This document shows positions 37,398-48,900 of a stretch of DNA of 64,000 nt, one piece after another. Location: the NCBI GenBank assembly GCA_032164245.1, contig JAVMKO010000003.1, positions 90,953,890-91,017,889 on the forward strand. The letters are read 5' to 3'. The translations under genes were made by a program, and so were the position numbers. Position 1 is the stretch's first letter. Each line of letters begins with the position of its first letter. The notes below the pieces were generated by a model. The model saw only the letters and a list, made by a program, of their open reading frames with translations. It made no database searches and was not told where the DNA came from. This DNA comes from Sternotherus odoratus (lineage: Eukaryota; Chordata; Testudines; Kinosternidae).

Positions 37398-38275
37398 CTA
37401 CTCAAAGAGCTTGTCAATATACTCCAGTATTGACCGGAAGTCCTCTGCAGACATCTCAATGAAGCTATCCAGGAGGTAGCGATGAATCTTCCGCACCAGA
37501 TTTCTGGGGAGAGCTGCCTTATTTGCCTCCCCCCCCCCCCCCCCATGGTAGGGACCATCCCATGCCATGAAAGTAGTAAATAGTCTGGTATCATTGAGCA
37601 GGCTAGCATTGCGGCGAATGGACCAGGACTTTGCAGTGACTCAATCAGCATACGTTCTTTCTCTCTCTTAGAAATTCTAAGCAAAGTGATGTCATTCATG
37701 GTTGCCTGTTTGAAATACGGACTGCAATTAGTAGGGAGATAAAGATTCCCAGCTGCAAAGTAATCTTTTCTGCTGAAGACCGACCAAATGCCCACCCCCC
37801 CGAACGAGCACCCGCCAGCCCGTAGCGGTAGCTAGCAGGGAATTTGAAGAGTCTGCAAGCAGTTGCTTCCGCTTAAGACCGAACGTGCTCCCAACCCCCC
37901 CTCCCCCTCCCGCCAGCCCGAAGCGGTAGCTAGCAGGGAATTTGAAGAGTCAGTCTGCAAGCGTTTGCCTCCGCAGATGAGCCCCAGCCAGCCCTTAGCG
38001 AGAGATTTTTGGCTTTGTTTTGCAGATCGCGGTTCAGTGGGAGCCACGCGGTGGGGGGAGGAGGTCTCTACGTGGTGGGGGGAAGGGGGTGGGGTTACTC
38101 TAGAATATCCAAGTGCTTCTTTTAAATATGGATTTGAACTTACCATGGCCGGCTGCACGGTGATTTCAGAAGCTGTGTTGTGCTGAGGCTCGCATGTGTG
38201 TGTGAGATGCTGAGACTTTTCTGTGAGCCATTCAGTCACTTTTAGGTGTAGAATATGACCTTGTACAGAAATCAT
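37398..38275 (-). pseudogene. Third Harbinger reading frame, antisense in the SANT-gene intron
   Basis: On the minus strand a protein-like C-terminus is readable in pieces: NLYLPTNCSPYFKQATMNDI with TLLRISKREKER (about 37762-37655), then SWSIRRNASLLNDTRLFTTF and MAWDGPYHG (about 37630-37545), then LVRKIHRYLLDSFIEMSAED and FRSILEYIDKLFE, stop at 37400-37398. A nonsense TGA (37647-37645), a frameshift near 37650 and a C/G homopolymer (37528-37544) break it. An AATAAA (37346-37341, minus) follows the stop by about 50 bases. Upstream, SNPYLKEALGYSRV and AKQSQKSLAKGWLGLICGGK (38140-37950) and a duplicated ~80-bp unit (37815-37975) may belong to it. I do not recognise the protein family. Confidence 0.45.
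37815..37975 (+). repeat. Imperfect tandem duplication inside the Harbinger element
   Basis: CCAGCCCGTAGCGGTAGCTA followed by GCAGGGAATTTGAAGAGTCT (37815-37856) recurs as CCAGCCCGAAGCGGTAGCTA etc. (37914-37955). The copies differ by a few bases, including a 4-bp insert (GTCA). The region between is C-rich. Confidence 0.75.
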
Positions 38276-38411
38276 ATCAGGCCTCTGAATACTGAGGTTG
38301 CCAATTGCATAGTACTCCCATTGTGTTCCGTCCGAGACTGCATCTGTCTCATAACCTTGAATGTATCTGTCTCATAACTTTCAAACGTTCTTTGCCCACA
38401 TTCGCCCACAG

Positions 38412-38887
38412 ATGCACAATTATCTCAGAATCCCCCGTCCTGCTCCTCACGCCGTGCATCGCAGATACGAAAGCCTAAAAAGAAAACGCGCGATGATATG
38501 TTCAGTGAACTACTGGATAACTCGTGCGCTGAGGCAGCCCGCCAGACGGAATGGAGGGAAAGATTGCTCCAGTCAAGACAGGAATCGAGAGCCGCAGCAG
38601 AAAAGAGGGAAGAAATGTGGCTGCAGCGACAGGAGCGCGAAGAAAGACGCATGGATGCTTTGCTCCGGATAATGGAGGACCAAAGCGACATGCTGCGCTG
38701 TCTGGTGGAGCTGCAGCAGGGCCAAAGATCGCCTCTGCAGCCCCTGTCTAACCATCTCCCCAACTCCTATAGCTTCCCCACCCAAACGCGGGGTGAGAAC
38801 CCGGGGGGGGGGGGGGGGAGAGCTCCGTGGACCGACCCACTCCACCCCACAAGCCAGCACAAGCAGCAGCAGGATGAGGTTCTCTGA
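38412..38887 (+). pseudogene. Harbinger SANT/Myb-like protein, exon 2
   Basis: Acceptor CCCACAG (AG at 38410-38411). The phase-1 join to the 37288 donor keeps one frame: DAQLSQNPPSCSSRRASQIR, a basic KPKKKTR cluster, then MFSELLDNSCAEAARQTEWR and a long Arg/Glu-rich coiled-coil-like helix (AEKREEMWLQRQEREERRMD ... MEDQSDMLRCLVELQQGQ). It ends at TGA (38885-38887), after a G run at 38803-38817. The Lys/Arg cluster may be a nuclear signal. AATAAA at 39047 would serve the transcript. The intron is 1123 bp and contains the antisense third frame. Apart from the exon 1 nonsense codon and possible slippage at the G run, the gene is intact. Confidence 0.7.
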
Positions 38888-39162
38888 AAACTTTTAAAAG
38901 CTGCTGTGTCTTGGCCCCCAGCCTCTCGCCCCTTCACCCCCTCCTCTGTCCACTCCTCCACCAGTGCGACTGCTGGTTTCCTCCTCACCCATCCCTTCCG
39001 GGCTACCTTGACAGTGATCCCCTGTATTTGTATTTGTGATGAAGCAATAAAGGAACCATGATTTTTAAAACAGTGAATTTATTTCCTCTGCAAGTATGGG
39101 GAGGGGGGAGGGAAAGAGGGTGCAAGGACAGCAGGCTTAGAGCAGAGCAAGGGAGCAGGTTC

Positions 39163-40464
39163 TCAAACGCCATCTTGGGCACTCATAAAACTGGTTTTCA
39201 AGGCGTCCCTGAGGCGCAGCGCACCCTGGTGCGCTCTTCTACTTTCCCTGCCGTTTGGCTGCTGGTAAGCAGCGGACAGGCAATTTGCCTCTGCCTCCCA
39301 GCCCGCCATAAAAGTTTCCCCCTTGCTCTCACAGAGATTGTGGAGCACAGAGCAAGCAGCAATAACAATGGGGATATTTCTCTCGCTGATGTCTGAGCGA
39401 ATCAGTAAGGAACGCCATCTCCCCTTCAGACGGCCAAATGCACACACTACGGCCATTCTGCACTTGCTCAGCCTGTAGTTGAACAGCTCCTGACCCCTGT
39501 CCAGGGCTCCTCCATAAGCCAGGGCATTAGGGGGTAGGCTGGGTCCCCAAGGATAACGATCGGCATTTCCACCCCCTCCACGGAAATTTTCTGGTCGGGG
39601 AAGAAATTGCCTTGCTGCAGCTGTCTAAAAAGCCTAGAGTTCCTGAAAACACGAGCGTCTTGAAGCTTTCCCGGCCACCCCACGTACAGGTCGGTGAAAC
39701 GTCCCTTGTGATCAACCACTGCTTACATGACCATAGAATAATATCCCTTCCGGTTTCTGTACTCAGCGGCCTCGTAGTCCAGTGCCAGGATAGGGATATG
39801 AGGCTATAGCCCCACCACAGTTAGGGAATCCCATGGCGGCAAAGCCATCAATTGTAGCTTGCAGGTTTCCAAGGTTTATAACCCTGGGTAGCAGCAGCTC
39901 GACGATTGCCTTGCTTACTTGCATCACAGCAGAGCCCGCTGTAGATCTACTCACCCCAAACTGATTCACGACTGACCGGTAGCTGTCTGGCGTTGCAAGC
40001 TTCCAAAGGGCTATCGCCACTCGCTTCTCAACTGTAAGGGCCACCCTCTTTCTGGTATTCTTGCGCCGGAGGGCCGGGGAAAGCAAGTCACAAAGTTCCA
40101 TGAACGTGCCCTTACGCATGCGAAAGTTTCTGAGCCATTGGGAGTCATCCCAGACCTGCAGCACTATGCGGTCCCACCAGTCTGTGCTTGTTTCCCTGGC
40201 CCAGAATTGGCATTCCATGGCATGAGCCTGCCCCATTGCCACCAAATTTGACAGATTGTCAGTCGCCCTACTTCCAAAAACGTCAGTGTCCCTGTCCCTG
40301 CTGTGCACGTCCAGGTCCATCTCCTCCTCACTGTCGTCGGGTTCCAGAAAGCGCAGTTGTCTCCGGATCGCATTCCTCTGCAGACAGTACAGCATGAAAT
40401 CCACAACCGTGCGTGAGGTCTTCACAACGGCCATTACTGCAGCCGTGGCATCAGCGGGCTCCAT
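39163..40464 (-). pseudogene. HARBI1-like Harbinger transposase, inactivated
   Basis: DDE nuclease of PIF/Harbinger elements, which cuts and rejoins the transposon ends. The minus-strand start at 40464 (MEPADATAAVMAVVKTSRTV) gives an open 233-codon N-terminal part with the helix-turn-helix-like segment KRVAIALWKLATPDSYRSVV followed by NQFGVSRSTAGSAV. The region of the first catalytic Asp (after CGGAI, about 39815-39797) has an indel and frameshift. A TAA (39725-39723) interrupts VMxAVVDHKGRF. The second Asp is present (VILGDPAYPLMPWLM, about 39550). A frameshift follows near 39500. The last catalytic site reads VVCAFGRLKGRWRSL, with Val (codon 39447-39445) where the family has Glu. Its C-terminus ends at 39163. 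Confidence 0.8.
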
Positions 40465-40827
40465 TCTTGCAGTGCTATGGTGTTAGCGCAGCGCGGAGAA
40501 AGGGCGCGAATAATGGGATGCCTACCCACAGTGCACCGCTCGAAATGGGGGTTGGCGGCGCGGAAAAACGGTGCGAAATTATGAAATGCCTACCCATAGT
40601 GCAGCACTTGAAATGGTGCCTCCTGGGGACTCCGGGAACTGTGGGATAGGTACCCACAGTGCAACGCTAGTTATGTAGACGCTTGCAAAAGTTGTGCGGA
40701 CAGACTGTCGACTTGCTGTGCTTTTGCTGTGCTTTGTGGGGACACACAAAATCGACTCTATACTGTCTGCTTTAAAAAATCGACTTAAAGGAAATCGACC
40801 TACTGCTGTAGTGAAGACATACCCTTA

Positions 40828-43317
40828 GTCTCATTTTATAGGGATATCAGGATTTTTTTATACAATTACTTGGAAATGCCATGTATTACTCAATAGTAAC
40901 TGTACTGCAATTCCAGAAACTGATACACCTCATTAGTGTACAGCAGTAACTACATAAATTTGAACACCACTGAATAATGCAAAATTATCCTTGTTTTATG
41001 TGTTACATTGTTTTGCAATATAATGTAATTTTTTTCTTTTAGCCCTTTAACCGGTGCAGTTCAAGGAGAAAAGGTAAGTGTATTAACTTGAAATTTTTGG
41101 TGCTATTTATTAATACAAGATACAATAAGGGGAAGTTCAGCTCCTTAGCAAATATACCTTTTTAAAATTTGAATAATTTCTAATTGCTGACCTTGAAGGA
41201 TAGACCTTAATTTGATATAGCCTGCATGAAAAAATGCTCCAAAAATCTCATGTGAAATGTAGACGTCTTTTTAAAAAAAAATGTTAGTAAAGCAGTTAAC
41301 AAAAGAGTTCACAGGAAATGGTTGAGGTCCACAGATTCAGTAGAATGAATAAGAAATATGGAGGGTACTGTTACAGTGTACCAGAGAGAGAAAGAATGAG
41401 ATGTTGATTAGGAAATTGAACTTGAACATATTATCATTTCTGATAGCCATATAGTGAGGTTTGTGGTGTCTGTCTGAGTCAAACAACAAGTCTTCCATTC
41501 TGCTTCCATAGTCAAGACACCAATAGCAGTAGTTAGAGAAGTGATTTCAGTTAGGTTTAAGACAATTGTTAATTAATTACTAACAGTGTCAGACAAGGAG
41601 ATAATCACATTTTCATCAAATGTCCAGTTATTTTTCATATTTGTTTTAATCACAAAGTGAAACATGTCACTATTGTGCAAATGCTACTTTTCTATAACTT
41701 AAGGCTAGACTCAACCCTGGTGTAGGTCCGTGAAGTTATACCGGGGATGAATTTGGCCTGTTATCCTGATGTATGCATGTTTGTCCTACTCTTCCTGCTG
41801 ATGCTTTGGAATAAATGAACAGTATAGTAACTTGCATTATTTTGACATTCAGGGAGTGTGCACATTAAATCTAATGGCAGTGTAGCAGAAGCAGCAATGT
41901 GATAGTGTGTGATAAAACATGTTCTCCTTATTCTATCACAGACCCTTTCTTGTTTTCCTACCCACAGTCCACTCTGCCCTTGAGTATGCAAGTTATATTT
42001 ACTCGCACACGTTTTCTGACCAATTTACACCACCATTAATGTCACCTCTGTGTTTGGCAAAATATAAAGTTTCAAAAGTCTGTCCGTGATATTGTGCTTC
42101 AAAATACCCACTAGAATGCAAATGAAATTACTGAAGCATGGATTGCAAACAAGTTCCTAAAAGGAAACAGACAGTAAAGTACTGTGTTTTCTTCATTTTT
42201 GGCCCCATTTCATTTGATAGTTACTATTCCAATTTAGGCATTCAATTTTATTTAGTATTTAAAAAAACTCTTGGTGGGAAAAGGTTATGCTGGAGAAATA
42301 AGATAAAGATGCAGGTCTTGCTCAAACTGATGACAAAATTCAGAGTTAAAATTGTGACTCTTCTTACAGACCCTTTTTATTCCCCAATTATTACAATACA
42401 TATATGTAATGTATAACTCTTCTTATAGACACCTGCAATACTAAAGCCTGATGCGCTATCCTTAAATCATTCCTTTGTGTCCTCTCAATTTCTTGGAATT
42501 AATCCATTTGCCTAATTATGAAAAATATTTTAATATTTCTTTTGCATTTAATGTAAACTACTGGCCTATGGAAGAAGGAAAATTACTGGATTTGGCAATA
42601 TCACCACTAAGAGATATCTGACTTATTTCCCCTTTCTGACTTTCTTACCTCAGTAGCAAAATGTCCTCCACTATTTTAAAAAAAACTAAAAACTATAAAA
42701 AATGACATTTAAAAAACATTGAAACCTTAAAGTGAAACACTCAAACCTAGAAATGTCAAAGTTAAGGATACTAGATCAGTTAAATTCTGCCCCAGTATGA
42801 ATGTGTAATGTGCATTACAGTATGGTCTTAAATTTTATGATCACATGCTATTTTTTCCAACAGCATCCCTTTATCATTCAGTGTGCAGGCTGCATGGCAC
42901 ACAATGAACAAAGAATTCTGATAATTTTAGCATTTTGCCTGTTCAATATGGTGCTCCCATACACATGCACTGTGCAGTAGCCAATCCCTACATTGAATGA
43001 GGCAGGGGATCCTATAGAAAACGTAGTACGTGATCATGTAATTATAATCTGTACTGTCAGTGTATACAGTAGGGAGCAGTGTTACAGCTGTGCAGGCAAA
43101 TTTAGTTTAATTAGAGGGCTTCATTTGGCAGCCTTAACATTCTTTTAATTTCCTTGGTTTTAAAAGAAAAATTAAGATGAAGAAATTCCATATTGTGGAA
43201 CTACTTGTTAGATAGCAGTGGAATGCTTTGTGTTGCAAAAATATGCATTAAATTAGAGTTCTTGAGTACTCCTTTATTACTTTTGAAAGGGCTTCTATAG
43301 ATTCCTGTTTCGTAGAA
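40828..43317. other. Intergenic, no gene seen
   Basis: AT-rich. A splice-like 31-base island lies at 41043-41073 (see findings). GGGGATCCTATAGAAAACGT ... TGATCATGTAATTATAATC (43005-43050) resembles 12535-12590, another sign of the unclassified repeat family. No reading frame convinces. Confidence 0.45.
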
Positions 43318-43682
43318 GTGTTCAGTTCTTCTTCGAGTGATTGCTCACATGCATTCCACTATAGGTTAGGCACGCGCTGCGGGCCTGGTTGCCGGGTAGA
43401 TTTTCCCCTAGCTGCAGACTGGGTGAGCAGGGAGCCCCCTTGGAGTGGCGCCACTGAGGCACTCTATAAGTACCCCTGCGACACAGTCTGGCCCTCAGTT
43501 CCTTCTTCACCGCTCGTGCTGGTAGTCGGAACAGGAGTCCTGCTCTTAAGCGTTCTCCTTATCTCCTAGCTATTTGTTCTATTGTTAACTTTATCGTTCT
43601 TGTTAGTACTTGTTTGTAGTTAGTTTGCATAGGTTTATAGTGTAAATAGTTAAGTGCAGGGGTTTCCCTGCCACCGGAGCCC

Positions 43683-45691
43683 ATGTCATCCAAGGCTCCG
43701 GGATTCAAGCACTGTGCGGAGTGTGGGAAGCCCATGCCAGTGGGGGACCCACACTCCAAGTGCCTCAAGTGCCTAGGTGAAGCGCACTTGGCAGGTTCTT
43801 GCAAGATCTGCAAGGCTTTTAAACCCAGGACCCGCAAAGACAGGGAATCCCGCTTGCGGCAGATCCTGATGGAGGCGGCTCTTACTCCGGACTCGTGTGC
43901 GGCACCGGGCCCCGCACCCAAGCCGGCCAAGTCGAAGCCTCGGCACCGGTCGCGCTCCCCCAGCGCCAAGCGAAGGAAGGATCCCCAACCTCGCCCCGCT
44001 CTGGCGTCGGACCGTGTGCAGCCGCCGGTACCGCCCCCGCGACCGCTGTCGCCGCCCGGGAGCCGACCTGAGGCCCAGCCGCCCGCACCAATGACTCCGG
44101 CGCCGCAGGAGGCCCCGTTGAGTCCGGTGCCAGTGGTCTCGCCACTCAGGGTGCCGATTCCGCAGCAGCTTCCCTCCACGCCGGAGGCGTTTGCTGCTGC
44201 GAGGAGGTTTCTTGCAGGGGATACCCCTCAGCAACAAGTCCGGTCTAGGGGCAAGCCGCCCATGACCGAGACTGAGATCGCGGCTCGAAGCCCGGCAGGG
44301 CATGGACGCCGATCGATCTCGCGGCGCCGATCGAACTCCCGGTACCGGTCAGCTTCCCGGCACCGGTCGCAGTCTCTGTGCCGCACGGAGTTGAGACCCT
44401 GCTCCAGGTCTCCTCACAGCCGGTCGCGCCGCTCGCGCTCTGGCCGCTGGTCTGAGTCCTGGCGCCGATCGGAGTCCCGGCACCCATGTACAGCCAGGTG
44501 CCGGTCGTACTCTCGGCACCGGTCGCACTCCCGGCACCGGTCCGTTAGCTGGCGCAGGGACCGCTCCAGACGCCGCTCGCCAAGCTGCTCATCGTCACGG
44601 CACCGTTCGGCGTCACGGCACCGGTCCTACTCGACCCGCCACCGGTCACCTCTGCACCGATCGGCGTCACGGCACCGCAGAGGTCGTCGCTCCACCTCTT
44701 GACGGCACCGACGCTCACCTCGGCACCGGACCCCGTCTCTGCACCGACGGCCCTCCCGGTACCGGTCGGCATCGAGGGACCCCGAGGCGGAGCCGTTCCC
44801 ACAGCAGCCGCTCTTCGGATGGGAGCCGCTTCTCCCGGCACCGGTCGAGAAGCCCACGGCACCGTGAGCGTAGAGAGTCTGCCAGCACGCGAACCCGGCA
44901 TGACTCTCCGCTCAAAGCCCTGCAGTCGGCCACTAAAGCTGCCCCATGGCACTCCTCTGCCTCAGTGTCCCCTCGCTTGGCGGGACCAGCCCCAGCCACC
45001 CAAAACCCTGCTTGGCCAGATTGGGTGGCGTGGGAGTATGACCAGCCCAGGGAAACCCAGTCTGAACCCGGGTTCCCAGTGTGCTCAGAGGGTGCACGGG
45101 ACCTGCTAGCAGGACCACCATCGGCCGTCCAGCCCTCCACGGTACAGAGCCCATCAGGCACTCTTAAGTAGGCACCATTTCGACACGGTGGACGCCCTTA
45201 CTAAATTTGAGACTGCTCTCCCCCAGGAGGGCAGACAGGAGTTCAGGGCCCTATTACTTCAAAGCAGGGACATATCTCGGCATGCCCTGCAAGCGGCCCT
45301 GGACTCGGCCGATTCAGCGGCCCGAACAATGGCCTCGGGCATAGCCCTCCGCCGGGCAGCGTGGCTCTCCTCGTCCAATCTAGCCCCGGCCATGCAGTAC
45401 AAGATCCAGGACCTCCCCTTTGAGGGACAGTCCCTCTTCTCGGAGGACACGGATGCCCGTCTCCAGGCCCTCAAGGACAGAGGGGTAACCCTCAAAGGCC
45501 TGGGTATGCACACCCCAGGTCCGCAGAGGCGCCCCTTCGTCCCTCCCCGCAGGAAGTTCTTCCCACCTGCACGCCCGCCCCAGGACTCCTCCAACAGGAG
45601 AAGCCGCCCTTACCGCAAGCGGCAAGGGCCTAGGCAAGGCGGGAAGCAGCAAGGCTCTAAGCCTTCCCAAGGGCCCAAACCCAACTTTTGA
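43683..45691 (+). pseudogene. DIRS ORF1 (gag-like), Arg/Ser-rich, frameshifted
   Basis: A gag-like protein that would package DIRS RNA. The start at 43683 gives MSSKAPGFKHCAECGKPMPV then KCLKCLGEAHLAGSCKICKA, a Cys/His-rich N-terminal cluster (CxxC repeated three times). A Pro-rich linker follows, then a striking RS domain of SRHRS/SRRRS-type repeats (about residues 200-339). TGA at 44700-44702 ends the frame. Coding then moves to the +1 frame (RSPRHRERRESASTRTRH ... WVAWEYDQPRETQSEPGF, 44840-45171) and then to the +2 frame (45188-45691) for the conserved C-terminal part: RHALQAALDSADSAARTMAS, AMQYKIQDLPFEGQSLFSED, then a basic tail (RSRPYRKRQGPRQGGKQ). At least one nonsense and two frameshift changes separate the pieces. 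Confidence 0.7.
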
Positions 45692-45925
45692 TGGTGCGCC
45701 CGGGGGCAGTTCACCAACCACTATCCTGGATCCTCCCTTCGGAGACCGTCTGTCCTACTTCCGCCGTGCATGGTCAGACATTACATCAGACCAGTGGGTC
45801 CTCCGCACGGTGGAGGTGGGATACTCTCTCCAGCTCTCCTCCACTCCTCCCACCCACCCACCCCCCTCGTCCCTCTTCAGGGACCCCTCTCACGAGCAAC
45901 TGCTCGTACAGGAGTTCTCTGGGAC
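45691..45925 (+). pseudogene. DIRS ORF2 N-terminus (reverse transcriptase start), truncated
   Basis: Immediately after ORF1, the frame reading DGAPGGSSPTTILDPPFGDR then LSYFRRAWSDITSDQWVLRT and VEVGYSLQL matches the region just ahead of the RT palm in vertebrate DIRS ORF2 (the W..IT.D.WVL...GY motif). It stops before any catalytic RT motif, where the MIR/L2-like tail at 45930 begins. Confidence 0.6.
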
Positions 45926-48900
45926 AGGGGCGCTCTCGTGTGTTTGTACAGTGCCTAGCACAATGGGCCTCTAGGGACTATCTCAATACAGATAATAAAA
46001 TTAATCTTTTGACAATACCACAAATAACAGGGTAATGTAAATATTTGTCTTAGGAAAAAAACTTGTCTGATCTTAGCACAGGTACTCCTGCTGTAAGGAA
46101 TAAAATTAATGTAATTTTAATATTTGGTGATGTGGAGAGTTGGGTCATAATACAATACTCTCCCTTTTGCTAAGGGTTTGACAATGACTATATCCCTTTA
46201 CTGGGTTTTTGCTTTCTGGATCTTGATACTTTAGATGTCCCTTTAGACTGTATCTTATTTAGGAAAGCTGGAAATACTGCATTGGCTGCATTCTGACCCT
46301 TTGAGCTTGACTTTTGGCACTGCTACTTCAGACTAAGTTAACCAAAATTGATGACAAATGAATGCTGAGATTGAGTTTCTAGTTTCTTAAAGACCCTTAT
46401 CAATTCCTCAGTAAATCACACCTCTGAGTACTTGTCTGCACCGCCGTTATTAGAAGCCACACGGCCATTGTCATCACTTGTGATGGTATTTCTGGAAAAC
46501 AAAAGCTCAGAGGCCTTCATTGTCCTGCTTTAAAGAACAGAATCCAAGCTTTTATTTTTAAACAGTTTCTAGCCCTTATGGTTGCAGATATAGCCTTCCA
46601 TACATGAACAAGAGTTTTAACTTTTCAATGATGTCTTCCTAACTCGGCGGTGAGTAGCACCACTGCTGCTGATGGGGAGTGAGAGGACCAGTGGCCCATT
46701 GCTATCAGTTTCATGTAGCAATATGTGACATTTTGTGCAGTGTTTTAAATGAGATCACTTGCATATTTGCTAATTTCCTTGCCCCCATTGCTTTTCAGGG
46801 CCTGCCTGATTCTATCCCCCCCCCACCTTTTTTTGGGGGGGGGGCCTTCAGTCAGATGCCCCTCCCTACCAGCCTTCCCCTAAGAGGGAAATAAAAAGCC
46901 CATCTGGCTATATGGAGCCTGAATGAGTGACAGAGGGAGGAACTAAAGCTTTTCTCCACAGCCCAGCTAAATGCATATGGATACAGTTTGGCAGCTGAGT
47001 ACTACAAGAACACTGGGCGGGAGAGAGGGAGAGGATTCTTATCATAGAAGATGACTCTGTGGACTTGGCAGGGGGGGTAACACAAACTGATCTATGGAGG
47101 GTACTGCTCAGAATTAGTGTTTATGGGGGGAGCATAAAATTGTTTAATTGATTGACTTGGTGTGATGTGTAGCGGCATCATTCATTTGAGGAGATGTGAT
47201 AAAGGGCAGCATTGATTTATTTTGGGGTGCTGTTGAGGGGCAACATTGTCAGGCTAGAGACTGAAGTCTTTGAACCCAAACATTGGGTATACCTACTCCA
47301 CAGGAGGCTGGGAAGGTGGGAATGTGGCTTGGCACTCGGTTGTGGCTTCTGCAGCCAAGTCTGGCAAGTAGGCTTACCTGTTGTGATAAAAGGGGTTGGC
47401 TACGTTTTTCAAACTTGGGCTGCTAAATACAATTAAAATCTCTCTGATTTTTTTTCAGTCCTCTGCAACATTGCCTGAAATATTAAGACTGGACAGAGAT
47501 TGCAACACATCCATTTTTGTTTTTTTTCTATTCTTAAGCTAGTCAAGTTACTATTGTGCTCATAAAATACTTACATATGTTCCCCTTTCCTCTGCTTTCA
47601 GTTTCAAACACAGGAGTTAACCTCAAAGTGACTGCAGTCTCTTTCTCATTCAGCATTTCTGATACCATGTAATTAATACTCTTGAGGTTCATTAAACAAC
47701 AAACCTATGAATGAGAAAGGAATAATACTTTTAACAAACTAGAGACTGCCTGTGCTGAATTGCTGTATACAGCTACACACAGTGTCCTCCACCTCTGCTT
47801 CCAGGGCACATCTGAAAATTCCTATATTCATAATACTGCCCCTTGTGAGGAAGCATGTCTAATTTATAATCTTTCACAAACGTACCTCTACACTTAGGAA
47901 AGTCTCAACTTGCTTTTTGTTTGACCCCGTAAAAACAATTTTGTAAGCTTCTACATAGAATTCACCATTTTGAATGAGAGTAGCCAATCTAGGAAAATCT
48001 CTATTGTGAGACAGCCTGGAAAACCAAAATGCCGTCTGGACAGAATACGCTTAATTGCTTATTGTCCACCAGAAACACCGCTGATTTTAAAATCCTGGAT
48101 ACCCTGATGTAGAAGCCTCCAAACCAATTGAAAGTGAATGTGGGTAACTAGCCATACCTTCTTCCCAAAGAAGAAAGGGCACAGATGCTTTTTGGATTAC
48201 AGTTTCCATTCCCTGGATGTGTTTTTCAGTTAATTAACCTGAGATTTTTAAGTGTAGTTTGTAATAAAATGTTAGACACACAAGTGCTGGTAAGAAACCA
48301 GCCTTTAGTTCCTGATGCTAGTGATGTGATCATGGCCAGGATTACAAAAGGAGATATTCCACATGACCTGGCACAAGTGAGTACCCTCTGCTTCCAGTAG
48401 CTACTGTTAAGTCATCTGCTTTATTTAAATAAGTAAATAAAATGGCTAAAACCAGCCAGCACAAATTTAATACAACCAGTGAATAAAACACAAATAGACA
48501 TGTTGTGGCTGGAGGGTGGAGTAGATGGCAGAAATCGCCCTGACGTGAGAAGGTTCTTTTGTGTCTCCTGGTTCAGCTGTCAGCAGCTCTCTCCCTGGCT
48601 TTCCTGATCACATGGACCCTGCTTGGGCTCAGAACAGTTTCTTCTGTAAGTGGTTCCTTTGGCTGAGCCTTTTACCTGGAACCTGCGTTTGCTGCTTCTG
48701 GTGTTTTTCTTTCAATGGGTGGGTGGGTGGATGTTGGTTCTGTCAGTGCACAAGCATTGTCAGGAGCATTCTGGCTGTCCTTAGAGTATACTGTTCAAAG
48801 AGTATTGTGCTCCTTGAATTTGTCTAGATGCTATTCCTTCTGTAGAAATGACCTTCAGTGGCAGTGAGGTTTGAACTGAAGTTTTTGTCAGCCCTTGTGC

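Larger units (their letters stand above)
36311..40824. mobile_element. PIF/Harbinger DNA transposon, almost full length
   Basis: A 4.5-kb element with inverted ends GGGCAGGTCCCCACTACGAC (36311) and GTAGTGAAGACATACCC (40808-40824), flanked by TAA (36308-36310) and TTA (40825-40827), close to the TWA target of the superfamily. It carries the two genes that define autonomous Harbingers: a SANT/Myb-like DNA-binding protein (+) and a HARBI1-like transposase (-), arranged tail to tail. It also has an extra minus-strand reading frame. Poly(A) signals of the two main genes face each other: AATAAA at 39047-39052 (+) and TTTATT at 39078-39083 (-). The coding regions contain a few disabling changes, so this copy is recent but inactive. 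Confidence 0.85.
43318..45925 (+). mobile_element. DIRS-type retrotransposon, 5' part
   Basis: It opens with TTCTTCTTCGAGTGATTGCT and CACATGCATTCCA (43325-43357), complementary to the terminal sequence theme of the 8.3-10.6 kb DIRS copy. It then carries a gag-like ORF1 and the start of ORF2. It stops abruptly at about 45925 within the N-terminal ORF2 sequence, so RT, RNase H and recombinase are missing here, whereas the other copy has only those later domains. It is GC-rich (much above the flanks) in the ORF1 region. Confidence 0.75.

Noticed and set aside
43559..44303. Long minus-strand frames opposite the DIRS gag
   Set aside because: Shadow frames of the GC-rich RS-repeat coding region; no domain and the opposite strand gives the recognised gag.
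48185..48400. 71-codon frame with a GTGAGT-like donor near 48377
   Set aside because: No homology recognised and no matching acceptor or neighbour exon.
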